DNA of 64,000 nucleotides from Pseudoalteromonas sp. MSK9-3. Its GTDB lineage: Bacteria > Pseudomonadota > Gammaproteobacteria > Enterobacterales > Alteromonadaceae. The stretch is taken from positions 52,261-116,260 of the forward strand of contig NZ_MIET01000025.1 of NCBI RefSeq assembly GCF_003590335.1. The letters run 5' to 3'. The notes under the pieces are model-generated. The model was given only the letters and a program-made list of their open reading frames with translations. It had not been told where the DNA came from and did not search any database. Within the stretch, counting starts at the first letter, position 1, and the number at the start of each line of letters is the position of its first letter. Both the position numbers and the translations under genes were made by a program. Below, piece by piece: positions 38,142 through 46,800 of the stretch.

Positions 38142-38381
38142 TTCATTTAGTACTATCTCATGTTTATTTTCAAACACAGTACCTTTAGTACGTTATAGTC
38201 TGCTACGTCCTTGTTACAGTTAACTATTAGTGAAGTACAAAGATATTCACTGAGCATCTGGCAGTGTACATCTCATATTTTAGCAAAATCACTTACAGCT
38301 AATCCCCCCACAATTATGAAATCTTCACTATTTATCAATGCTAATTGACGGTGTTAAACGTACTGCTATTTTAGTGTGTAG

Positions 38382-38963
38382 CTAGGTCAGTACTGTGGCA
38401 AGTAAACGATCACTTAACTGCCTTAATATCTCAGCTTGTCGTCGTGTTGCAGCATAGGTGCGAATACCGTATATTCCCATCGCTAAAAATTGCGCGCGTT
38501 CTTTGGCATCTGGCTTAGCGCTTATTTCCTGCCTTTTAATGCCATCTTGTATGACTTTGGCCAAGCTGTTTTCGAATGAGATAAGATTATTGGCTAGAAC
38601 TGAAGAGATCTCGTCATTTTGCCCTTCAAGCTCAGTAAGGGTTTTAGTTAGCAAGCACACTTGACCTGACTCGCCGTTTAAACATTCGTCGACAATAACA
38701 TCGAGTAATGCGCTTAAAGCACTGTGCGCAGTTGTGTGTTGAGAAAATAACGTTTCAAATTGTGCGTTACGGTCTTGTTGGTACTGCTCAATGGCACCAA
38801 GTAACAGGCCTTTTTTATTTTTAAAGGCACAATAAATAGAACCAGGGTGTAATCCAGTTGCTTTAGTTAAAGTTTGCATACTGGTTTTGTTGTAGCCGTA
38901 TTGCATGAACGTTACCATGGCTTGACGTAATACATGCTCTTTATTGAATTCTGCACTTCTCAT
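38382..38963 (-). CDS. TetR-family transcriptional regulator
   Basis: 193 aa. N-terminal HTH: EHVLRQAMVTFMQYGYNKTS, TLTKATGLHPGSIYCAFKNK, GLLLGAIEQY. The C-terminal ligand domain contains GQVCLLTKTLTELE, with a Cys that could react with electrophiles as in NemR-type regulators. It is divergent from an Old Yellow Enzyme gene. Two palindromes (39034-39049 and 39073-39088) in the shared region look like its operators. It is probably the repressor of that enzyme. Confidence 0.93.
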   Translation of the reverse strand: MRSAEFNKEHVLRQAMVTFMQYGYNKTSMQTLTKATGLHPGSIYCAFKNKKGLLLGAIEQYQQDRNAQFETLFSQHTTAHSALSALLDVIVDECLNGESGQVCLLTKTLTELEGQNDEISSVLANNLISFENSLAKVIQDGIKRQEISAKPDAKERAQFLAMGIYGIRTYAATRRQAEILRQLSDRLLATVLT

Positions 38964-39033
38964 ATGATGTCGAAATTACCCACTAATTAGTACTGATAAT
39001 AACTTAATTTGATTGCTTATTCAAAAATGACTC

Positions 39034-39049
39034 TTGAATGATCGTTCAA
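39034..39049. promoter_or_regulatory. Probable TetR operator 1, overlapping a -35 box
   Basis: TTGAATGATCGTTCAA, a near-perfect palindrome. Its first six bases double as a -35 (TTGAAT), with TATATT 17 nt further on at 39057-39062. Confidence 0.7.
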
Positions 39050-39062
39050 ATAGCCATATATT
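39034..39062 (+). promoter_or_regulatory. Promoter of the Old Yellow Enzyme gene
   Basis: TTGAAT at 39034, a spacer of 17 nt, TATATT at 39057-39062. Flanked by the two operator-like palindromes. Confidence 0.6.
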
Positions 39063-39072
39063 AAATTTAAGC

Positions 39073-39088
39073 TTGAACAATCATTCAA
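39073..39088. promoter_or_regulatory. Probable TetR operator 2
   Basis: TTGAACAATCATTCAA, which differs from operator 1 at only a few positions. It sits just downstream of the -10 box, so a bound repressor would block transcription start or clearance. Confidence 0.7.
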
Positions 39089-39114
39089 GAAAATCATCAA
39101 TTATGGAGAGCACA

Positions 39115-40158
39115 ATGACGAGCACATTATTTTCCCCCTTTGAATTAAATAGTACCCTGACATTACAAAATCGGATTCTGATGGCGCCACTAACACGTTG
39201 TATGGCCGATGAAAACCTAGTGCCTACAGAGCAAATGGCGCAGTACTATGCGCGCCGAGCAGACACGGGGTTAATTATTTCGGAAGCAACCATCATTCGC
39301 CCTGACGGGCAGGGTTATCCAAATACGCCCGGGTTGTTCAATCAAGCGCAAGTGGACGGGTGGAAAAAAGTCACCACAGCCGTACATAATGCAGGGGGGA
39401 AAATCTTTGCGCAACTTTGGCATGTTGGGCGTGTAGCACATCCATTTTTCTTTGGTGGCGGTGACGTACTGAGTGCGTCAAATATTGGGATCGAAGGCAG
39501 CGTACCTCGTATGAGAGACTTGAGTTATCAAACTCCAAGAGCTGCAAGTGTTGAAGAAATCGCGCAGTTGGTGGCTGATTATGCGAAAGCGGCAAAGAAT
39601 GCCATCGCTGCGGGCTTTGATGGTGTTGAAATACATGGTGCCAATGGCTATCTCATCGATCAGTTTTTACACTTTGCATCAAATAACCGCAGTGATGAAT
39701 ATGGTGGTAGTGTGCAAAATATGTCTCGGTTTGCATTAGAAGTGGTTGACGCTGTAATTGCTGAGATTGGCTCTGATAGGGTTGCGTTAAGGTTATCGCC
39801 CGGTGCCTACTTTTTAATGGAAGGCAATCATGACGACCGCGCTGTTTTTGATCACTTGTTGCAAGCATTGAATAGTCGATCATTGGCTTTTGTGCATATT
39901 GGTATATTTGATGACTCGATGACATTTGATTATCTAGGAGGCCATGCTTCTGATTACGTGCGTAAATATTATACAGGGACATTGGTTGGCGTTGGTGGTT
40001 ATACCGCTGAAACTGGCGCACAAGCAATTACAGAGAATCGTTTTGACCTCGTAGCGGTCGGTCGCCCCATGATTGCAAACCCTGATTACATAAGTCGGGT
40101 TAAAAACAGTGAACCCCTTAAAGAATATGAGGAGTCAATGCTGCAAGCGCTAGTCTAG
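39115..40158 (+). CDS. Old Yellow Enzyme family flavin oxidoreductase (alkene/N-ethylmaleimide reductase type)
   Basis: Start at ATG 39115 (MTSTLFSPFELNS), with GGAGAG 5 nt upstream. A longer frame from 39034 would begin inside the operator. The product is 347 aa. FMN-barrel motifs: ILMAPLTRCMAD, ARRADTGLIISEAT, LWHVGRVAHPFF, VEIHGANGYLIDQFLHFASNNR and DEYGGSVQNMSRF. The FMN phosphate site is GVGGYTAETGAQAI. It probably reduces activated double bonds or nitro compounds with NAD(P)H. Confidence 0.95.
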   Translation: MTSTLFSPFELNSTLTLQNRILMAPLTRCMADENLVPTEQMAQYYARRADTGLIISEATIIRPDGQGYPNTPGLFNQAQVDGWKKVTTAVHNAGGKIFAQLWHVGRVAHPFFFGGGDVLSASNIGIEGSVPRMRDLSYQTPRAASVEEIAQLVADYAKAAKNAIAAGFDGVEIHGANGYLIDQFLHFASNNRSDEYGGSVQNMSRFALEVVDAVIAEIGSDRVALRLSPGAYFLMEGNHDDRAVFDHLLQALNSRSLAFVHIGIFDDSMTFDYLGGHASDYVRKYYTGTLVGVGGYTAETGAQAITENRFDLVAVGRPMIANPDYISRVKNSEPLKEYEESMLQALV

Positions 40159-40239
40159 GGTCAATCTTAAATATAATAATTGAGCAGAGAGACTGAACTG
40201 GGCATATACTTTAGGTAAAATCAATAATAGGTATGCCCA

Positions 40240-42282
40240 TTGCCGTTGCACGCACTTCAAAATAAAGTCTCTAAGTTACTTCACGGACGATATTTATTGT
40301 CTTTGCGTGAAGCATTCATCGCACTTATTCCATATTTTGTGAGCAGTGCTTTGGCAATTTTAGCGCTCAATAGTGCGTTAACACTGAATGTTATCGATGA
40401 TGATGGGACAATTGCAAATATTGTGAGTCGCAGCGCGCATATTATTCTGTTGTTTTTTCCTGTTGTAGTCAGTATTTCTATTGGATTTTTCTTAACGAAA
40501 AATTATGCACAAAGTGGCATTATTGGTGCTTTATTAGCGCTATTATGTTTCGCTGTGCACGGGGAGTTTTTACAGTTACACGCGGGTGAATTCACGCTAA
40601 GTGACAGCACTGCCACGGCATACGCTATTATTCTACCAAGTATCAGTAGTCTACTCTTTGTATACTTGATGCGGACCTTACCGCAACCTAGGCGGCAATT
40701 CAGTGCATTAAGTCGGTTTTTACGTGAAAAATTTTTAGTTATTTTACCATTCACCATTGTATTTTTTAGTTTTTATTTATGGGTACCCGTACTCAGTGAA
40801 ATAGGGCACCTCATTGGAGGGTGGGTAACCCCAGATCAAGCCCACTCTTCAGTGGCTGAATTAACTTTTAAACGCATGTTGGCGTCGCATACTTTTTGGT
40901 TTTTTGGCGTGCATGGCGACAACACGTTTAATATGTTGTTCGATGAAATATTTTTAAATGAACATTTGGTGGGTAACCTATCTGCAAAAACATTTTACGA
41001 CACATTTGTTTTAATTGGTGGCACAGGGTGTTTTGCGGGGCTGATCGTGGCATCACTTTTTTTAAGAAAAGGGGCACATGAGCGTAATATTGCGCAGCTA
41101 TCAATCCCATTTACCGCATTTAATTTTTGTGAAATTATTTTATTCGCATTACCTATCTTTTTGAACCCTGTGCTATTGCTCCCTTTTATTTTTGTGCCAG
41201 TTATCAATTTCTTTATTTCGTACCAAATTATTGAGTGGGGGCTTATTAGTACCAATGATATTACTTTGAGTTGGATGACGCCGACTTTGATCAGTGGGTA
41301 TCAAGTCAGTGGAGGGCTGTCTGGCGTATTCCTACAACTGGCGCTGCTGTTACTAAATGCGGTCATTTATTACCCCTTTCTAAAGTGGCATAGCGAGCAA
41401 ATTCATTATCAAAAAGCCCTAAATCATTTAAGCGAGCAACTTAATATTTCAGAGCAACTGCGTTCGGCGAGTGAATCGCAATTTATTCAAACACAAAGAG
41501 CCCAAGAGCGTGCTTCTAAAGCGCTGAATAAGGTACTTGAAGAGTTAGCGCAAGGGGAGTTGTTATTGTATTACCAGCCGCAAGTGAGCCAAGTGACGGG
41601 TAATATCGTTGGTTATGAAGCACTATTACGACTAAAAAAAGCTGATGGGACGATAGTGGGGCCCTACTTTATAGATATTTTAGTGAAACATAAGCAAACA
41701 ACGATCATTGATTCATGGGTCATTGATCAAGCCGCCCTAGACTTAGAGTATTTTGCGTCTCAGTCATTTTTCCCAGTGATAAGTGTTAACGTGAATCCGA
41801 CACTTATCAATGATGATAGCTCTGTATTGTATATATGTGAGCGTTTTCAAGAGTTCCCTGAGCAGTTAAAAATTGAAGTGGTTGAGTCGAGTTATTTCAA
41901 TGATAAATCAAGCGTAATCAATAATATTAATAGATTAAAGACTCATAAAATTGACACCGTCATTGATGACTTTGGTACAGGATATTCGAGTTTATCAATG
42001 CTGTCTGATTTACCAATAAAGCAAGTCAAACTAGATAAAGCCTTTTTAGATAAAGTAGAAACAGACCAAGGCCGAGAGTTTTATAGTGCCGTTGTGCAGT
42101 TACTGCATCAAATGGATAAAACCTTAGTGGCTGAGGGCGTCGAATTACAATCTCAGCTAGACTTTATAAAGGCATTATCAATCGAAACGGTACAAGGTTG
42201 GTACTATGAAAAGGCCTTACCAATCGAGCAACTCATAGACTACGACCGCACATTTAAAGTGGCAAAGAATGTTGACCACTAG
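40240..42282 (+). CDS. PTS EIIC-like membrane domain fused to an EAL phosphodiesterase domain
   Basis: 680 aa, TTG start. Residues ~1-385 have about ten hydrophobic segments resembling a PTS sugar permease EIIC domain (SREAFIALIPYFVSSALAIL and FWFFGVHGDNTFNMLFDEIF). A coiled-coil linker (~390-435) leads to an EAL domain (~440-675). Residues expected for c-di-GMP hydrolysis are present: YEALLRL, SVNVNPTL, IEVVESSYF, IDDFGTGYSS, VKLDKAF, VAEGVE and VQGWYY. No EIIA or EIIB domain or gene is nearby, so the EIIC part is likely a ligand sensor rather than a transporter. Confidence 0.9.
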   Translation: MPLHALQNKVSKLLHGRYLLSLREAFIALIPYFVSSALAILALNSALTLNVIDDDGTIANIVSRSAHIILLFFPVVVSISIGFFLTKNYAQSGIIGALLALLCFAVHGEFLQLHAGEFTLSDSTATAYAIILPSISSLLFVYLMRTLPQPRRQFSALSRFLREKFLVILPFTIVFFSFYLWVPVLSEIGHLIGGWVTPDQAHSSVAELTFKRMLASHTFWFFGVHGDNTFNMLFDEIFLNEHLVGNLSAKTFYDTFVLIGGTGCFAGLIVASLFLRKGAHERNIAQLSIPFTAFNFCEIILFALPIFLNPVLLLPFIFVPVINFFISYQIIEWGLISTNDITLSWMTPTLISGYQVSGGLSGVFLQLALLLLNAVIYYPFLKWHSEQIHYQKALNHLSEQLNISEQLRSASESQFIQTQRAQERASKALNKVLEELAQGELLLYYQPQVSQVTGNIVGYEALLRLKKADGTIVGPYFIDILVKHKQTTIIDSWVIDQAALDLEYFASQSFFPVISVNVNPTLINDDSSVLYICERFQEFPEQLKIEVVESSYFNDKSSVINNINRLKTHKIDTVIDDFGTGYSSLSMLSDLPIKQVKLDKAFLDKVETDQGREFYSAVVQLLHQMDKTLVAEGVELQSQLDFIKALSIETVQGWYYEKALPIEQLIDYDRTFKVAKNVDH

Positions 42283-42408
42283 CTGAATAAAGGGAACAGC
42301 TATATTGTCCATTATCATAGAAAAGTATTGCATGTCGTTAGCGGGTTGTTTATAACTTACACAAATGGTGCTGGGTAGCAGCATTAAACGTATTTTAGCA
42401 GGCAGTAT

Positions 42409-43434
42409 ATGCAAGAAGAATTACTGAATTCAGTGATTAAAATCACAAAAACCAGAGATGTAGACTCGTTAGAGTACAGTTTGATCTCGACTATTCAAGA
42501 GTTTATTGGCTGCAAAGAAGTCGCCGTTTACAAAGATTTGCAGATCCAAGGGGAGCTCGCGATTGAAAGAAGCCTGTTATTAAAGGTTCTGACAGACCGT
42601 GAATATGAATGGGAAGAAAGAGAAGTGGTTCGTCAACCTGAACCTGAGCTTGTTTCATGTTTGCAATCAGCATGTATTATCACGGTACAATCTAATGATG
42701 GCGTAGAGCGAAGGTGGTTACCAATTACGTTGCTCGATAAACCTATTGGTGCGATAGCCATTGTGAGTGATGGACTTAAGAGTTCAGATCAGGTTTTACT
42801 TAACGCTTTTTGTCGTATATTTGAAAACTATTTAACGATTTTGCATGAGAATGAGCGTGATAAGTTGACGGGGTTATTAAACCGTCAAACGTTTGAAAAA
42901 AAGTTAAAACAGTTGATGGAAAAACAAGTCATCAAGCAGCATAAAACGGTATGGCAGAGTGATCTACGTAATCAACACCAAGGCGCAACGTCGTGGTTAG
43001 CAATGGTTGATATAGACCACTTTAAAAAAGTAAACGACAACTATGGGCATGTCTGTGGTGACGAAGTGTTGTTATTACTTGCACAAAAAATGAGGCAGTT
43101 TTTTCGTTCGAGTGACCTGTTATTTAGGTTTGGTGGTGAGGAGTTTGTGATGGTGTTTGAACCGACCGACTACGACTCGATACATAAGAAACTGGCTGAG
43201 TTTATGGACTTAGTGCGCGGGACGCACTTTCCTTTTGTGAAAAAGCTAACGATTAGCGTGGGTATGTCGAGAATAAGCCCCTATGACTTTCCTATTACGG
43301 TATTAGAAAACGCGGATAAAGCATTGTATTACGCGAAGGAAAATGGCCGAGATAAGCTATGTTTCTATGAAGAGTTAATCGCGAATAAGCTGATTGAATG
43401 TCATCAAGAAAGCAACGATATCGACTTGTTCTAG
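42409..43434 (+). CDS. GGDEF-domain diguanylate cyclase
   Basis: 341 aa. The N-terminal ~145 residues resemble a GAF-type sensor (no membrane segment). The GGDEF domain starts at DKLTGLLNRQTFEKKLKQL. The active site is FRFGGEEFVMVFEP, and an inhibitory I-site, RSSD, lies five residues before it. DIDHFKKVNDNYGHVCGDEVL is intact, so it should make cyclic di-GMP. It lies just downstream of the EAL gene, with the opposite activity. Confidence 0.95.
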   Translation: MQEELLNSVIKITKTRDVDSLEYSLISTIQEFIGCKEVAVYKDLQIQGELAIERSLLLKVLTDREYEWEEREVVRQPEPELVSCLQSACIITVQSNDGVERRWLPITLLDKPIGAIAIVSDGLKSSDQVLLNAFCRIFENYLTILHENERDKLTGLLNRQTFEKKLKQLMEKQVIKQHKTVWQSDLRNQHQGATSWLAMVDIDHFKKVNDNYGHVCGDEVLLLLAQKMRQFFRSSDLLFRFGGEEFVMVFEPTDYDSIHKKLAEFMDLVRGTHFPFVKKLTISVGMSRISPYDFPITVLENADKALYYAKENGRDKLCFYEELIANKLIECHQESNDIDLF

Positions 43435-43542
43435 AGCTATCTAAGGTGGAATAAATAACATAAACTGTGCCAAATAAATAAAAATATGTAGCTGCTTAGT
43501 ATTGCGTCGTGATTGCAGCTCATTAGCAAGGTTTGGCACGTT

Positions 43543-46500
43543 ATGTTGCATATAATTCAGTCAAACCGTATGGAAGCGCTACAAACGCAGTTTCATACGG
43601 TGCTTAAAACAGCTCCTTTGAGTTCTCCTTTTAAAAAAGAAACGGTGTTAGTGCAGTCACCGGGTATGTCACAGTGGCTTAAAATTGGTATGAGTCAAGC
43701 GCTTGGTGTTGCGGCGCAAGTAGATTTCCCCTTACCGTCAAGTTTTATATGGCAGCTTTATCAACAGTTTTTACCTAATGTGCCGAGTGAATCCCCATAC
43801 AATAAGTTAAACATGACGTGGAAATTGGTCACAATTTTACCCGAGTGTTTAGACGATGCACGCTATCAAGAATTATCACAGTACTTAGAAGATGATGAGC
43901 ATGGTGCCAAGCTCTTTTCTCTATGCGAAAAAATAGCAGATATCTATGACCAATATTTAATGTATCGCCCCCAATGGCTCAGTACATGGGATTCTGGGGG
44001 GGATGAATTGCCAGATGTCGACATTTCAATTGCATCGTGGCAGCCGGACCTATGGCGAAGGTTGGTCATACATACACAAAACTTACAACAAAGCGATTAC
44101 CATCGCGCGAATATGCATACCCAATTGCTCAAAGCGTTAGCAGATGCGAAACCAAGTGCGCTACCGCAAAGGATCAGTATTTTTGGTTTATCAGCAATGG
44201 CGACGAGCCAACTAGAAATATTTCAGGCTTTGTCTGAAAAAACGTCTGTTTTATTATTTTTCTTTAACCCAAGTGAACACTACTGGGGTGATTTAGTTGA
44301 CGAGAAAACACAGGCTAAAATTGAAGCTAAATACGCAAAAAAACCAGAAATTGATGCAAAGCAGGGTGAGTACTATTTTATTGGCAATCCGCTTTTATCA
44401 TCATGGGGTAAGCTTGGTCGAGACTATTTTGAACAATTATTGCAACTTGATGCGCAGTGGCTTGATGGGTTCATCGACGATTTTGATGAGACTTTATTGG
44501 GCAAAGTTCAAGAAGAAGTCTACCAATTGGCTTTTAAAGGTGAGTCTTTAACTGATGACAAAGCATGGTTTATTAATGATGAAGGCAAGTTGCCCATAGA
44601 GCTAACGGACCGCTCGATTTTATTGCAGGATTGTCATACGCCGCTGAGAGAAGTCGAGTGTCTACATGATCATTTACTTCGGTTATTTGAACAAGACCCT
44701 ACGTTAACGCCAAAAGATATCATTGTTATGATGCCTGATGTTGGTACATACAGCCCCTATATTGAAGCGGTATTTGCGGGCGCAAGCGGTGATCGTTTTA
44801 TTCCTTACGCATTGGCTGATCTTGCTATTGAACAAGAAAAGCCCATTCTAAGCTCATTTGTGACGCTTGTTAATTTACCATTTAGCCGCTTCGGTGTATC
44901 TGACATTATAGATTTATTGGCTGCAACGCCTATTGCTGAGCAGTTTGGCATAGAAGAGCATGAGTTCGAGCAATTAAAATATTGGCTCGATCAGGTCGGT
45001 GTGAAATGGGGGCTTAATGCTGAACACAAACAAGAACATGAGCTACCCGCTATGCCACTCAATACGTGGCAACATGGTTTAAATCGATTGTTATTGGGGG
45101 TCTCGTGTTCAGACGAGAATAATGAGTTTAATGAGATATTTCCTGCTGATCAAGTGGAAGGAATGGCAGTGAATACGCTCAGTAAGTTAGTGCATTTTGT
45201 TGAGTGCTTAGCGAAGTACAAATCGCAATTGTCACAAAGTACACGGTTGAGTGACAAGGCAGAAGTTCTGCGTGCGTTGGTCAGTGAGTTTTATCATCAA
45301 GAAGCGGAACAAAGCTGGGATCTATTAACCCTTGAGAAAGTCATTGATGATTTAAATAAACATGACGAAAACCGCGATATGCAAGAGCCGGTGTCACCTC
45401 AGGTGATCAGTTATTTGGTGAAGCAAGGGGTGCAAGAAAAAGGGGTTGGGCAACGATTTTTAGTGGGTCCGGTTAACTTTTGTACTTTAATGCCTATGCG
45501 TGCAGTGCCTTTTAAAGTTGTTTGTATGTTGGGTCTCAATGATGCTGACTACCCTAGAACAGTGCAACCGATTGGTTTTGACTTGGTGCCACATTCTCAC
45601 CGTCAAAAAGGTGATCGCTCTCGTAAGTTAGATGATCGTTATTTGTTTTTAGAAGCGGTGTTAAGCGCCCGAGATGCCTTGTATTTAAGTTATGTCGGTC
45701 GGTCATGTTTTAATAATGAGCCGCAAATGCCGTCAGTCCTTGTCAGTGAGTTACTTGAATACCTTGATAGAAGTTTCTTCTATCAAGCAAGCGCCGTATT
45801 GCCGTCGCAGCATTTGTTACAGCAAGCGCAATTACAACCTTTTCACCCCAGTTATTATACTGAGGACAACCCTCTTCAAAGTTACAATCCGGTGTGGTTG
45901 ACCGATCAGACGCCGTTACCAAAAACAGTCCCCGCGGCACTTGATGTTAGCATTGGGGGTGAAATAGAGTTGAGTCAATTTTTACGTACTATTTTAAATC
46001 CACAAGATGCGTTTTATCAGCAAAGCTTGGGTCTGAGGTTACCCAGCTTGTCATTGCAAGATAAAGATGAAGAGCCATTTTTACTGGATACCTTAGACAG
46101 GTATTATTATTTAGACGAGCTATTAGCTGCTGCTTTAGCCGATCAGCAACCCAATGAAAAACAGTTATTGCAGCGAGGAAATTTACCGCAAGCACATGTT
46201 GGCACAATTCAATTAGATCAATTGCATCAACGGATCGCGCCGATGGTAAGACATATAAAACCAATGCTAAAAAATCACCGAGACCCGATAGAGGTAGCAC
46301 TGGTGATATCGAATTGCACGTTATTGGGTTGGTTAGACAGTGTGTATGACAATACCCAAGTGTTTTATCGCAGTGCTAGCATTAAAGCAAAAGATAAAAT
46401 TCGCGGTTTTTTATTACACTGTATTGCTCAATGCCATGGTGAAGCGGTGAGTACGCATATTTATGGGCTAGATGAAGTGGTCACTTATGCGCCCATGGAG

Positions 46501-46800
46501 TCTAGTGATGCACTTGAGCATCTACAGCTATGGTTTGACTTTTATCACAGTGCATTAACCGAACCTCAGCCATTTTTTCCAAATTCAGGGTATGAACTCG
46601 TTAAAACTGGTGATATGCAAAAAGCGGCAAATAAGTTCTCTGGTGGCCAGTATATTGGTTTTGGTGAATGCGAAAACCCTTATGTGGCGTTGAATTTTAT
46701 GCGTTTATTTGATGTTGAAGATGAGTTTAGTCAAATAAGTCACCGTTTGTTAAAAGCGGTTGTCGAATTGGCGCAGGAGCAAAAATATGCAGACGCTTAA
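43543..46800 (+). CDS. recC: Exodeoxyribonuclease V subunit gamma
   Basis: Start at ATG 43543 (MLHIIQSNRMEALQTQF), the usual RecC N-terminus. About 1085 aa. Landmarks: VLVQSPGMSQWLK, VDFPLPSSFIWQLYQ, IFGLSAMATSQLEIFQAL, VMMPDVGTYSPYIEAVFAGA, VNFCTLMPMRAVPFKVVCMLG, and DRYLFLEAVLSARDALYLSYVG. RecC scans for Chi and splits the duplex. It overlaps recB by 14 nt. Frame intact. Confidence 0.97.
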   Translation: MLHIIQSNRMEALQTQFHTVLKTAPLSSPFKKETVLVQSPGMSQWLKIGMSQALGVAAQVDFPLPSSFIWQLYQQFLPNVPSESPYNKLNMTWKLVTILPECLDDARYQELSQYLEDDEHGAKLFSLCEKIADIYDQYLMYRPQWLSTWDSGGDELPDVDISIASWQPDLWRRLVIHTQNLQQSDYHRANMHTQLLKALADAKPSALPQRISIFGLSAMATSQLEIFQALSEKTSVLLFFFNPSEHYWGDLVDEKTQAKIEAKYAKKPEIDAKQGEYYFIGNPLLSSWGKLGRDYFEQLLQLDAQWLDGFIDDFDETLLGKVQEEVYQLAFKGESLTDDKAWFINDEGKLPIELTDRSILLQDCHTPLREVECLHDHLLRLFEQDPTLTPKDIIVMMPDVGTYSPYIEAVFAGASGDRFIPYALADLAIEQEKPILSSFVTLVNLPFSRFGVSDIIDLLAATPIAEQFGIEEHEFEQLKYWLDQVGVKWGLNAEHKQEHELPAMPLNTWQHGLNRLLLGVSCSDENNEFNEIFPADQVEGMAVNTLSKLVHFVECLAKYKSQLSQSTRLSDKAEVLRALVSEFYHQEAEQSWDLLTLEKVIDDLNKHDENRDMQEPVSPQVISYLVKQGVQEKGVGQRFLVGPVNFCTLMPMRAVPFKVVCMLGLNDADYPRTVQPIGFDLVPHSHRQKGDRSRKLDDRYLFLEAVLSARDALYLSYVGRSCFNNEPQMPSVLVSELLEYLDRSFFYQASAVLPSQHLLQQAQLQPFHPSYYTEDNPLQSYNPVWLTDQTPLPKTVPAALDVSIGGEIELSQFLRTILNPQDAFYQQSLGLRLPSLSLQDKDEEPFLLDTLDRYYYLDELLAAALADQQPNEKQLLQRGNLPQAHVGTIQLDQLHQRIAPMVRHIKPMLKNHRDPIEVALVISNCTLLGWLDSVYDNTQVFYRSASIKAKDKIRGFLLHCIAQCHGEAVSTHIYGLDEVVTYAPMESSDALEHLQLWFDFYHSALTEPQPFFPNSGYELVKTGDMQKAANKFSGGQYIGFGECENPYVALNFMRLFDVEDEFSQISHRLLKAVVELAQEQKYADA

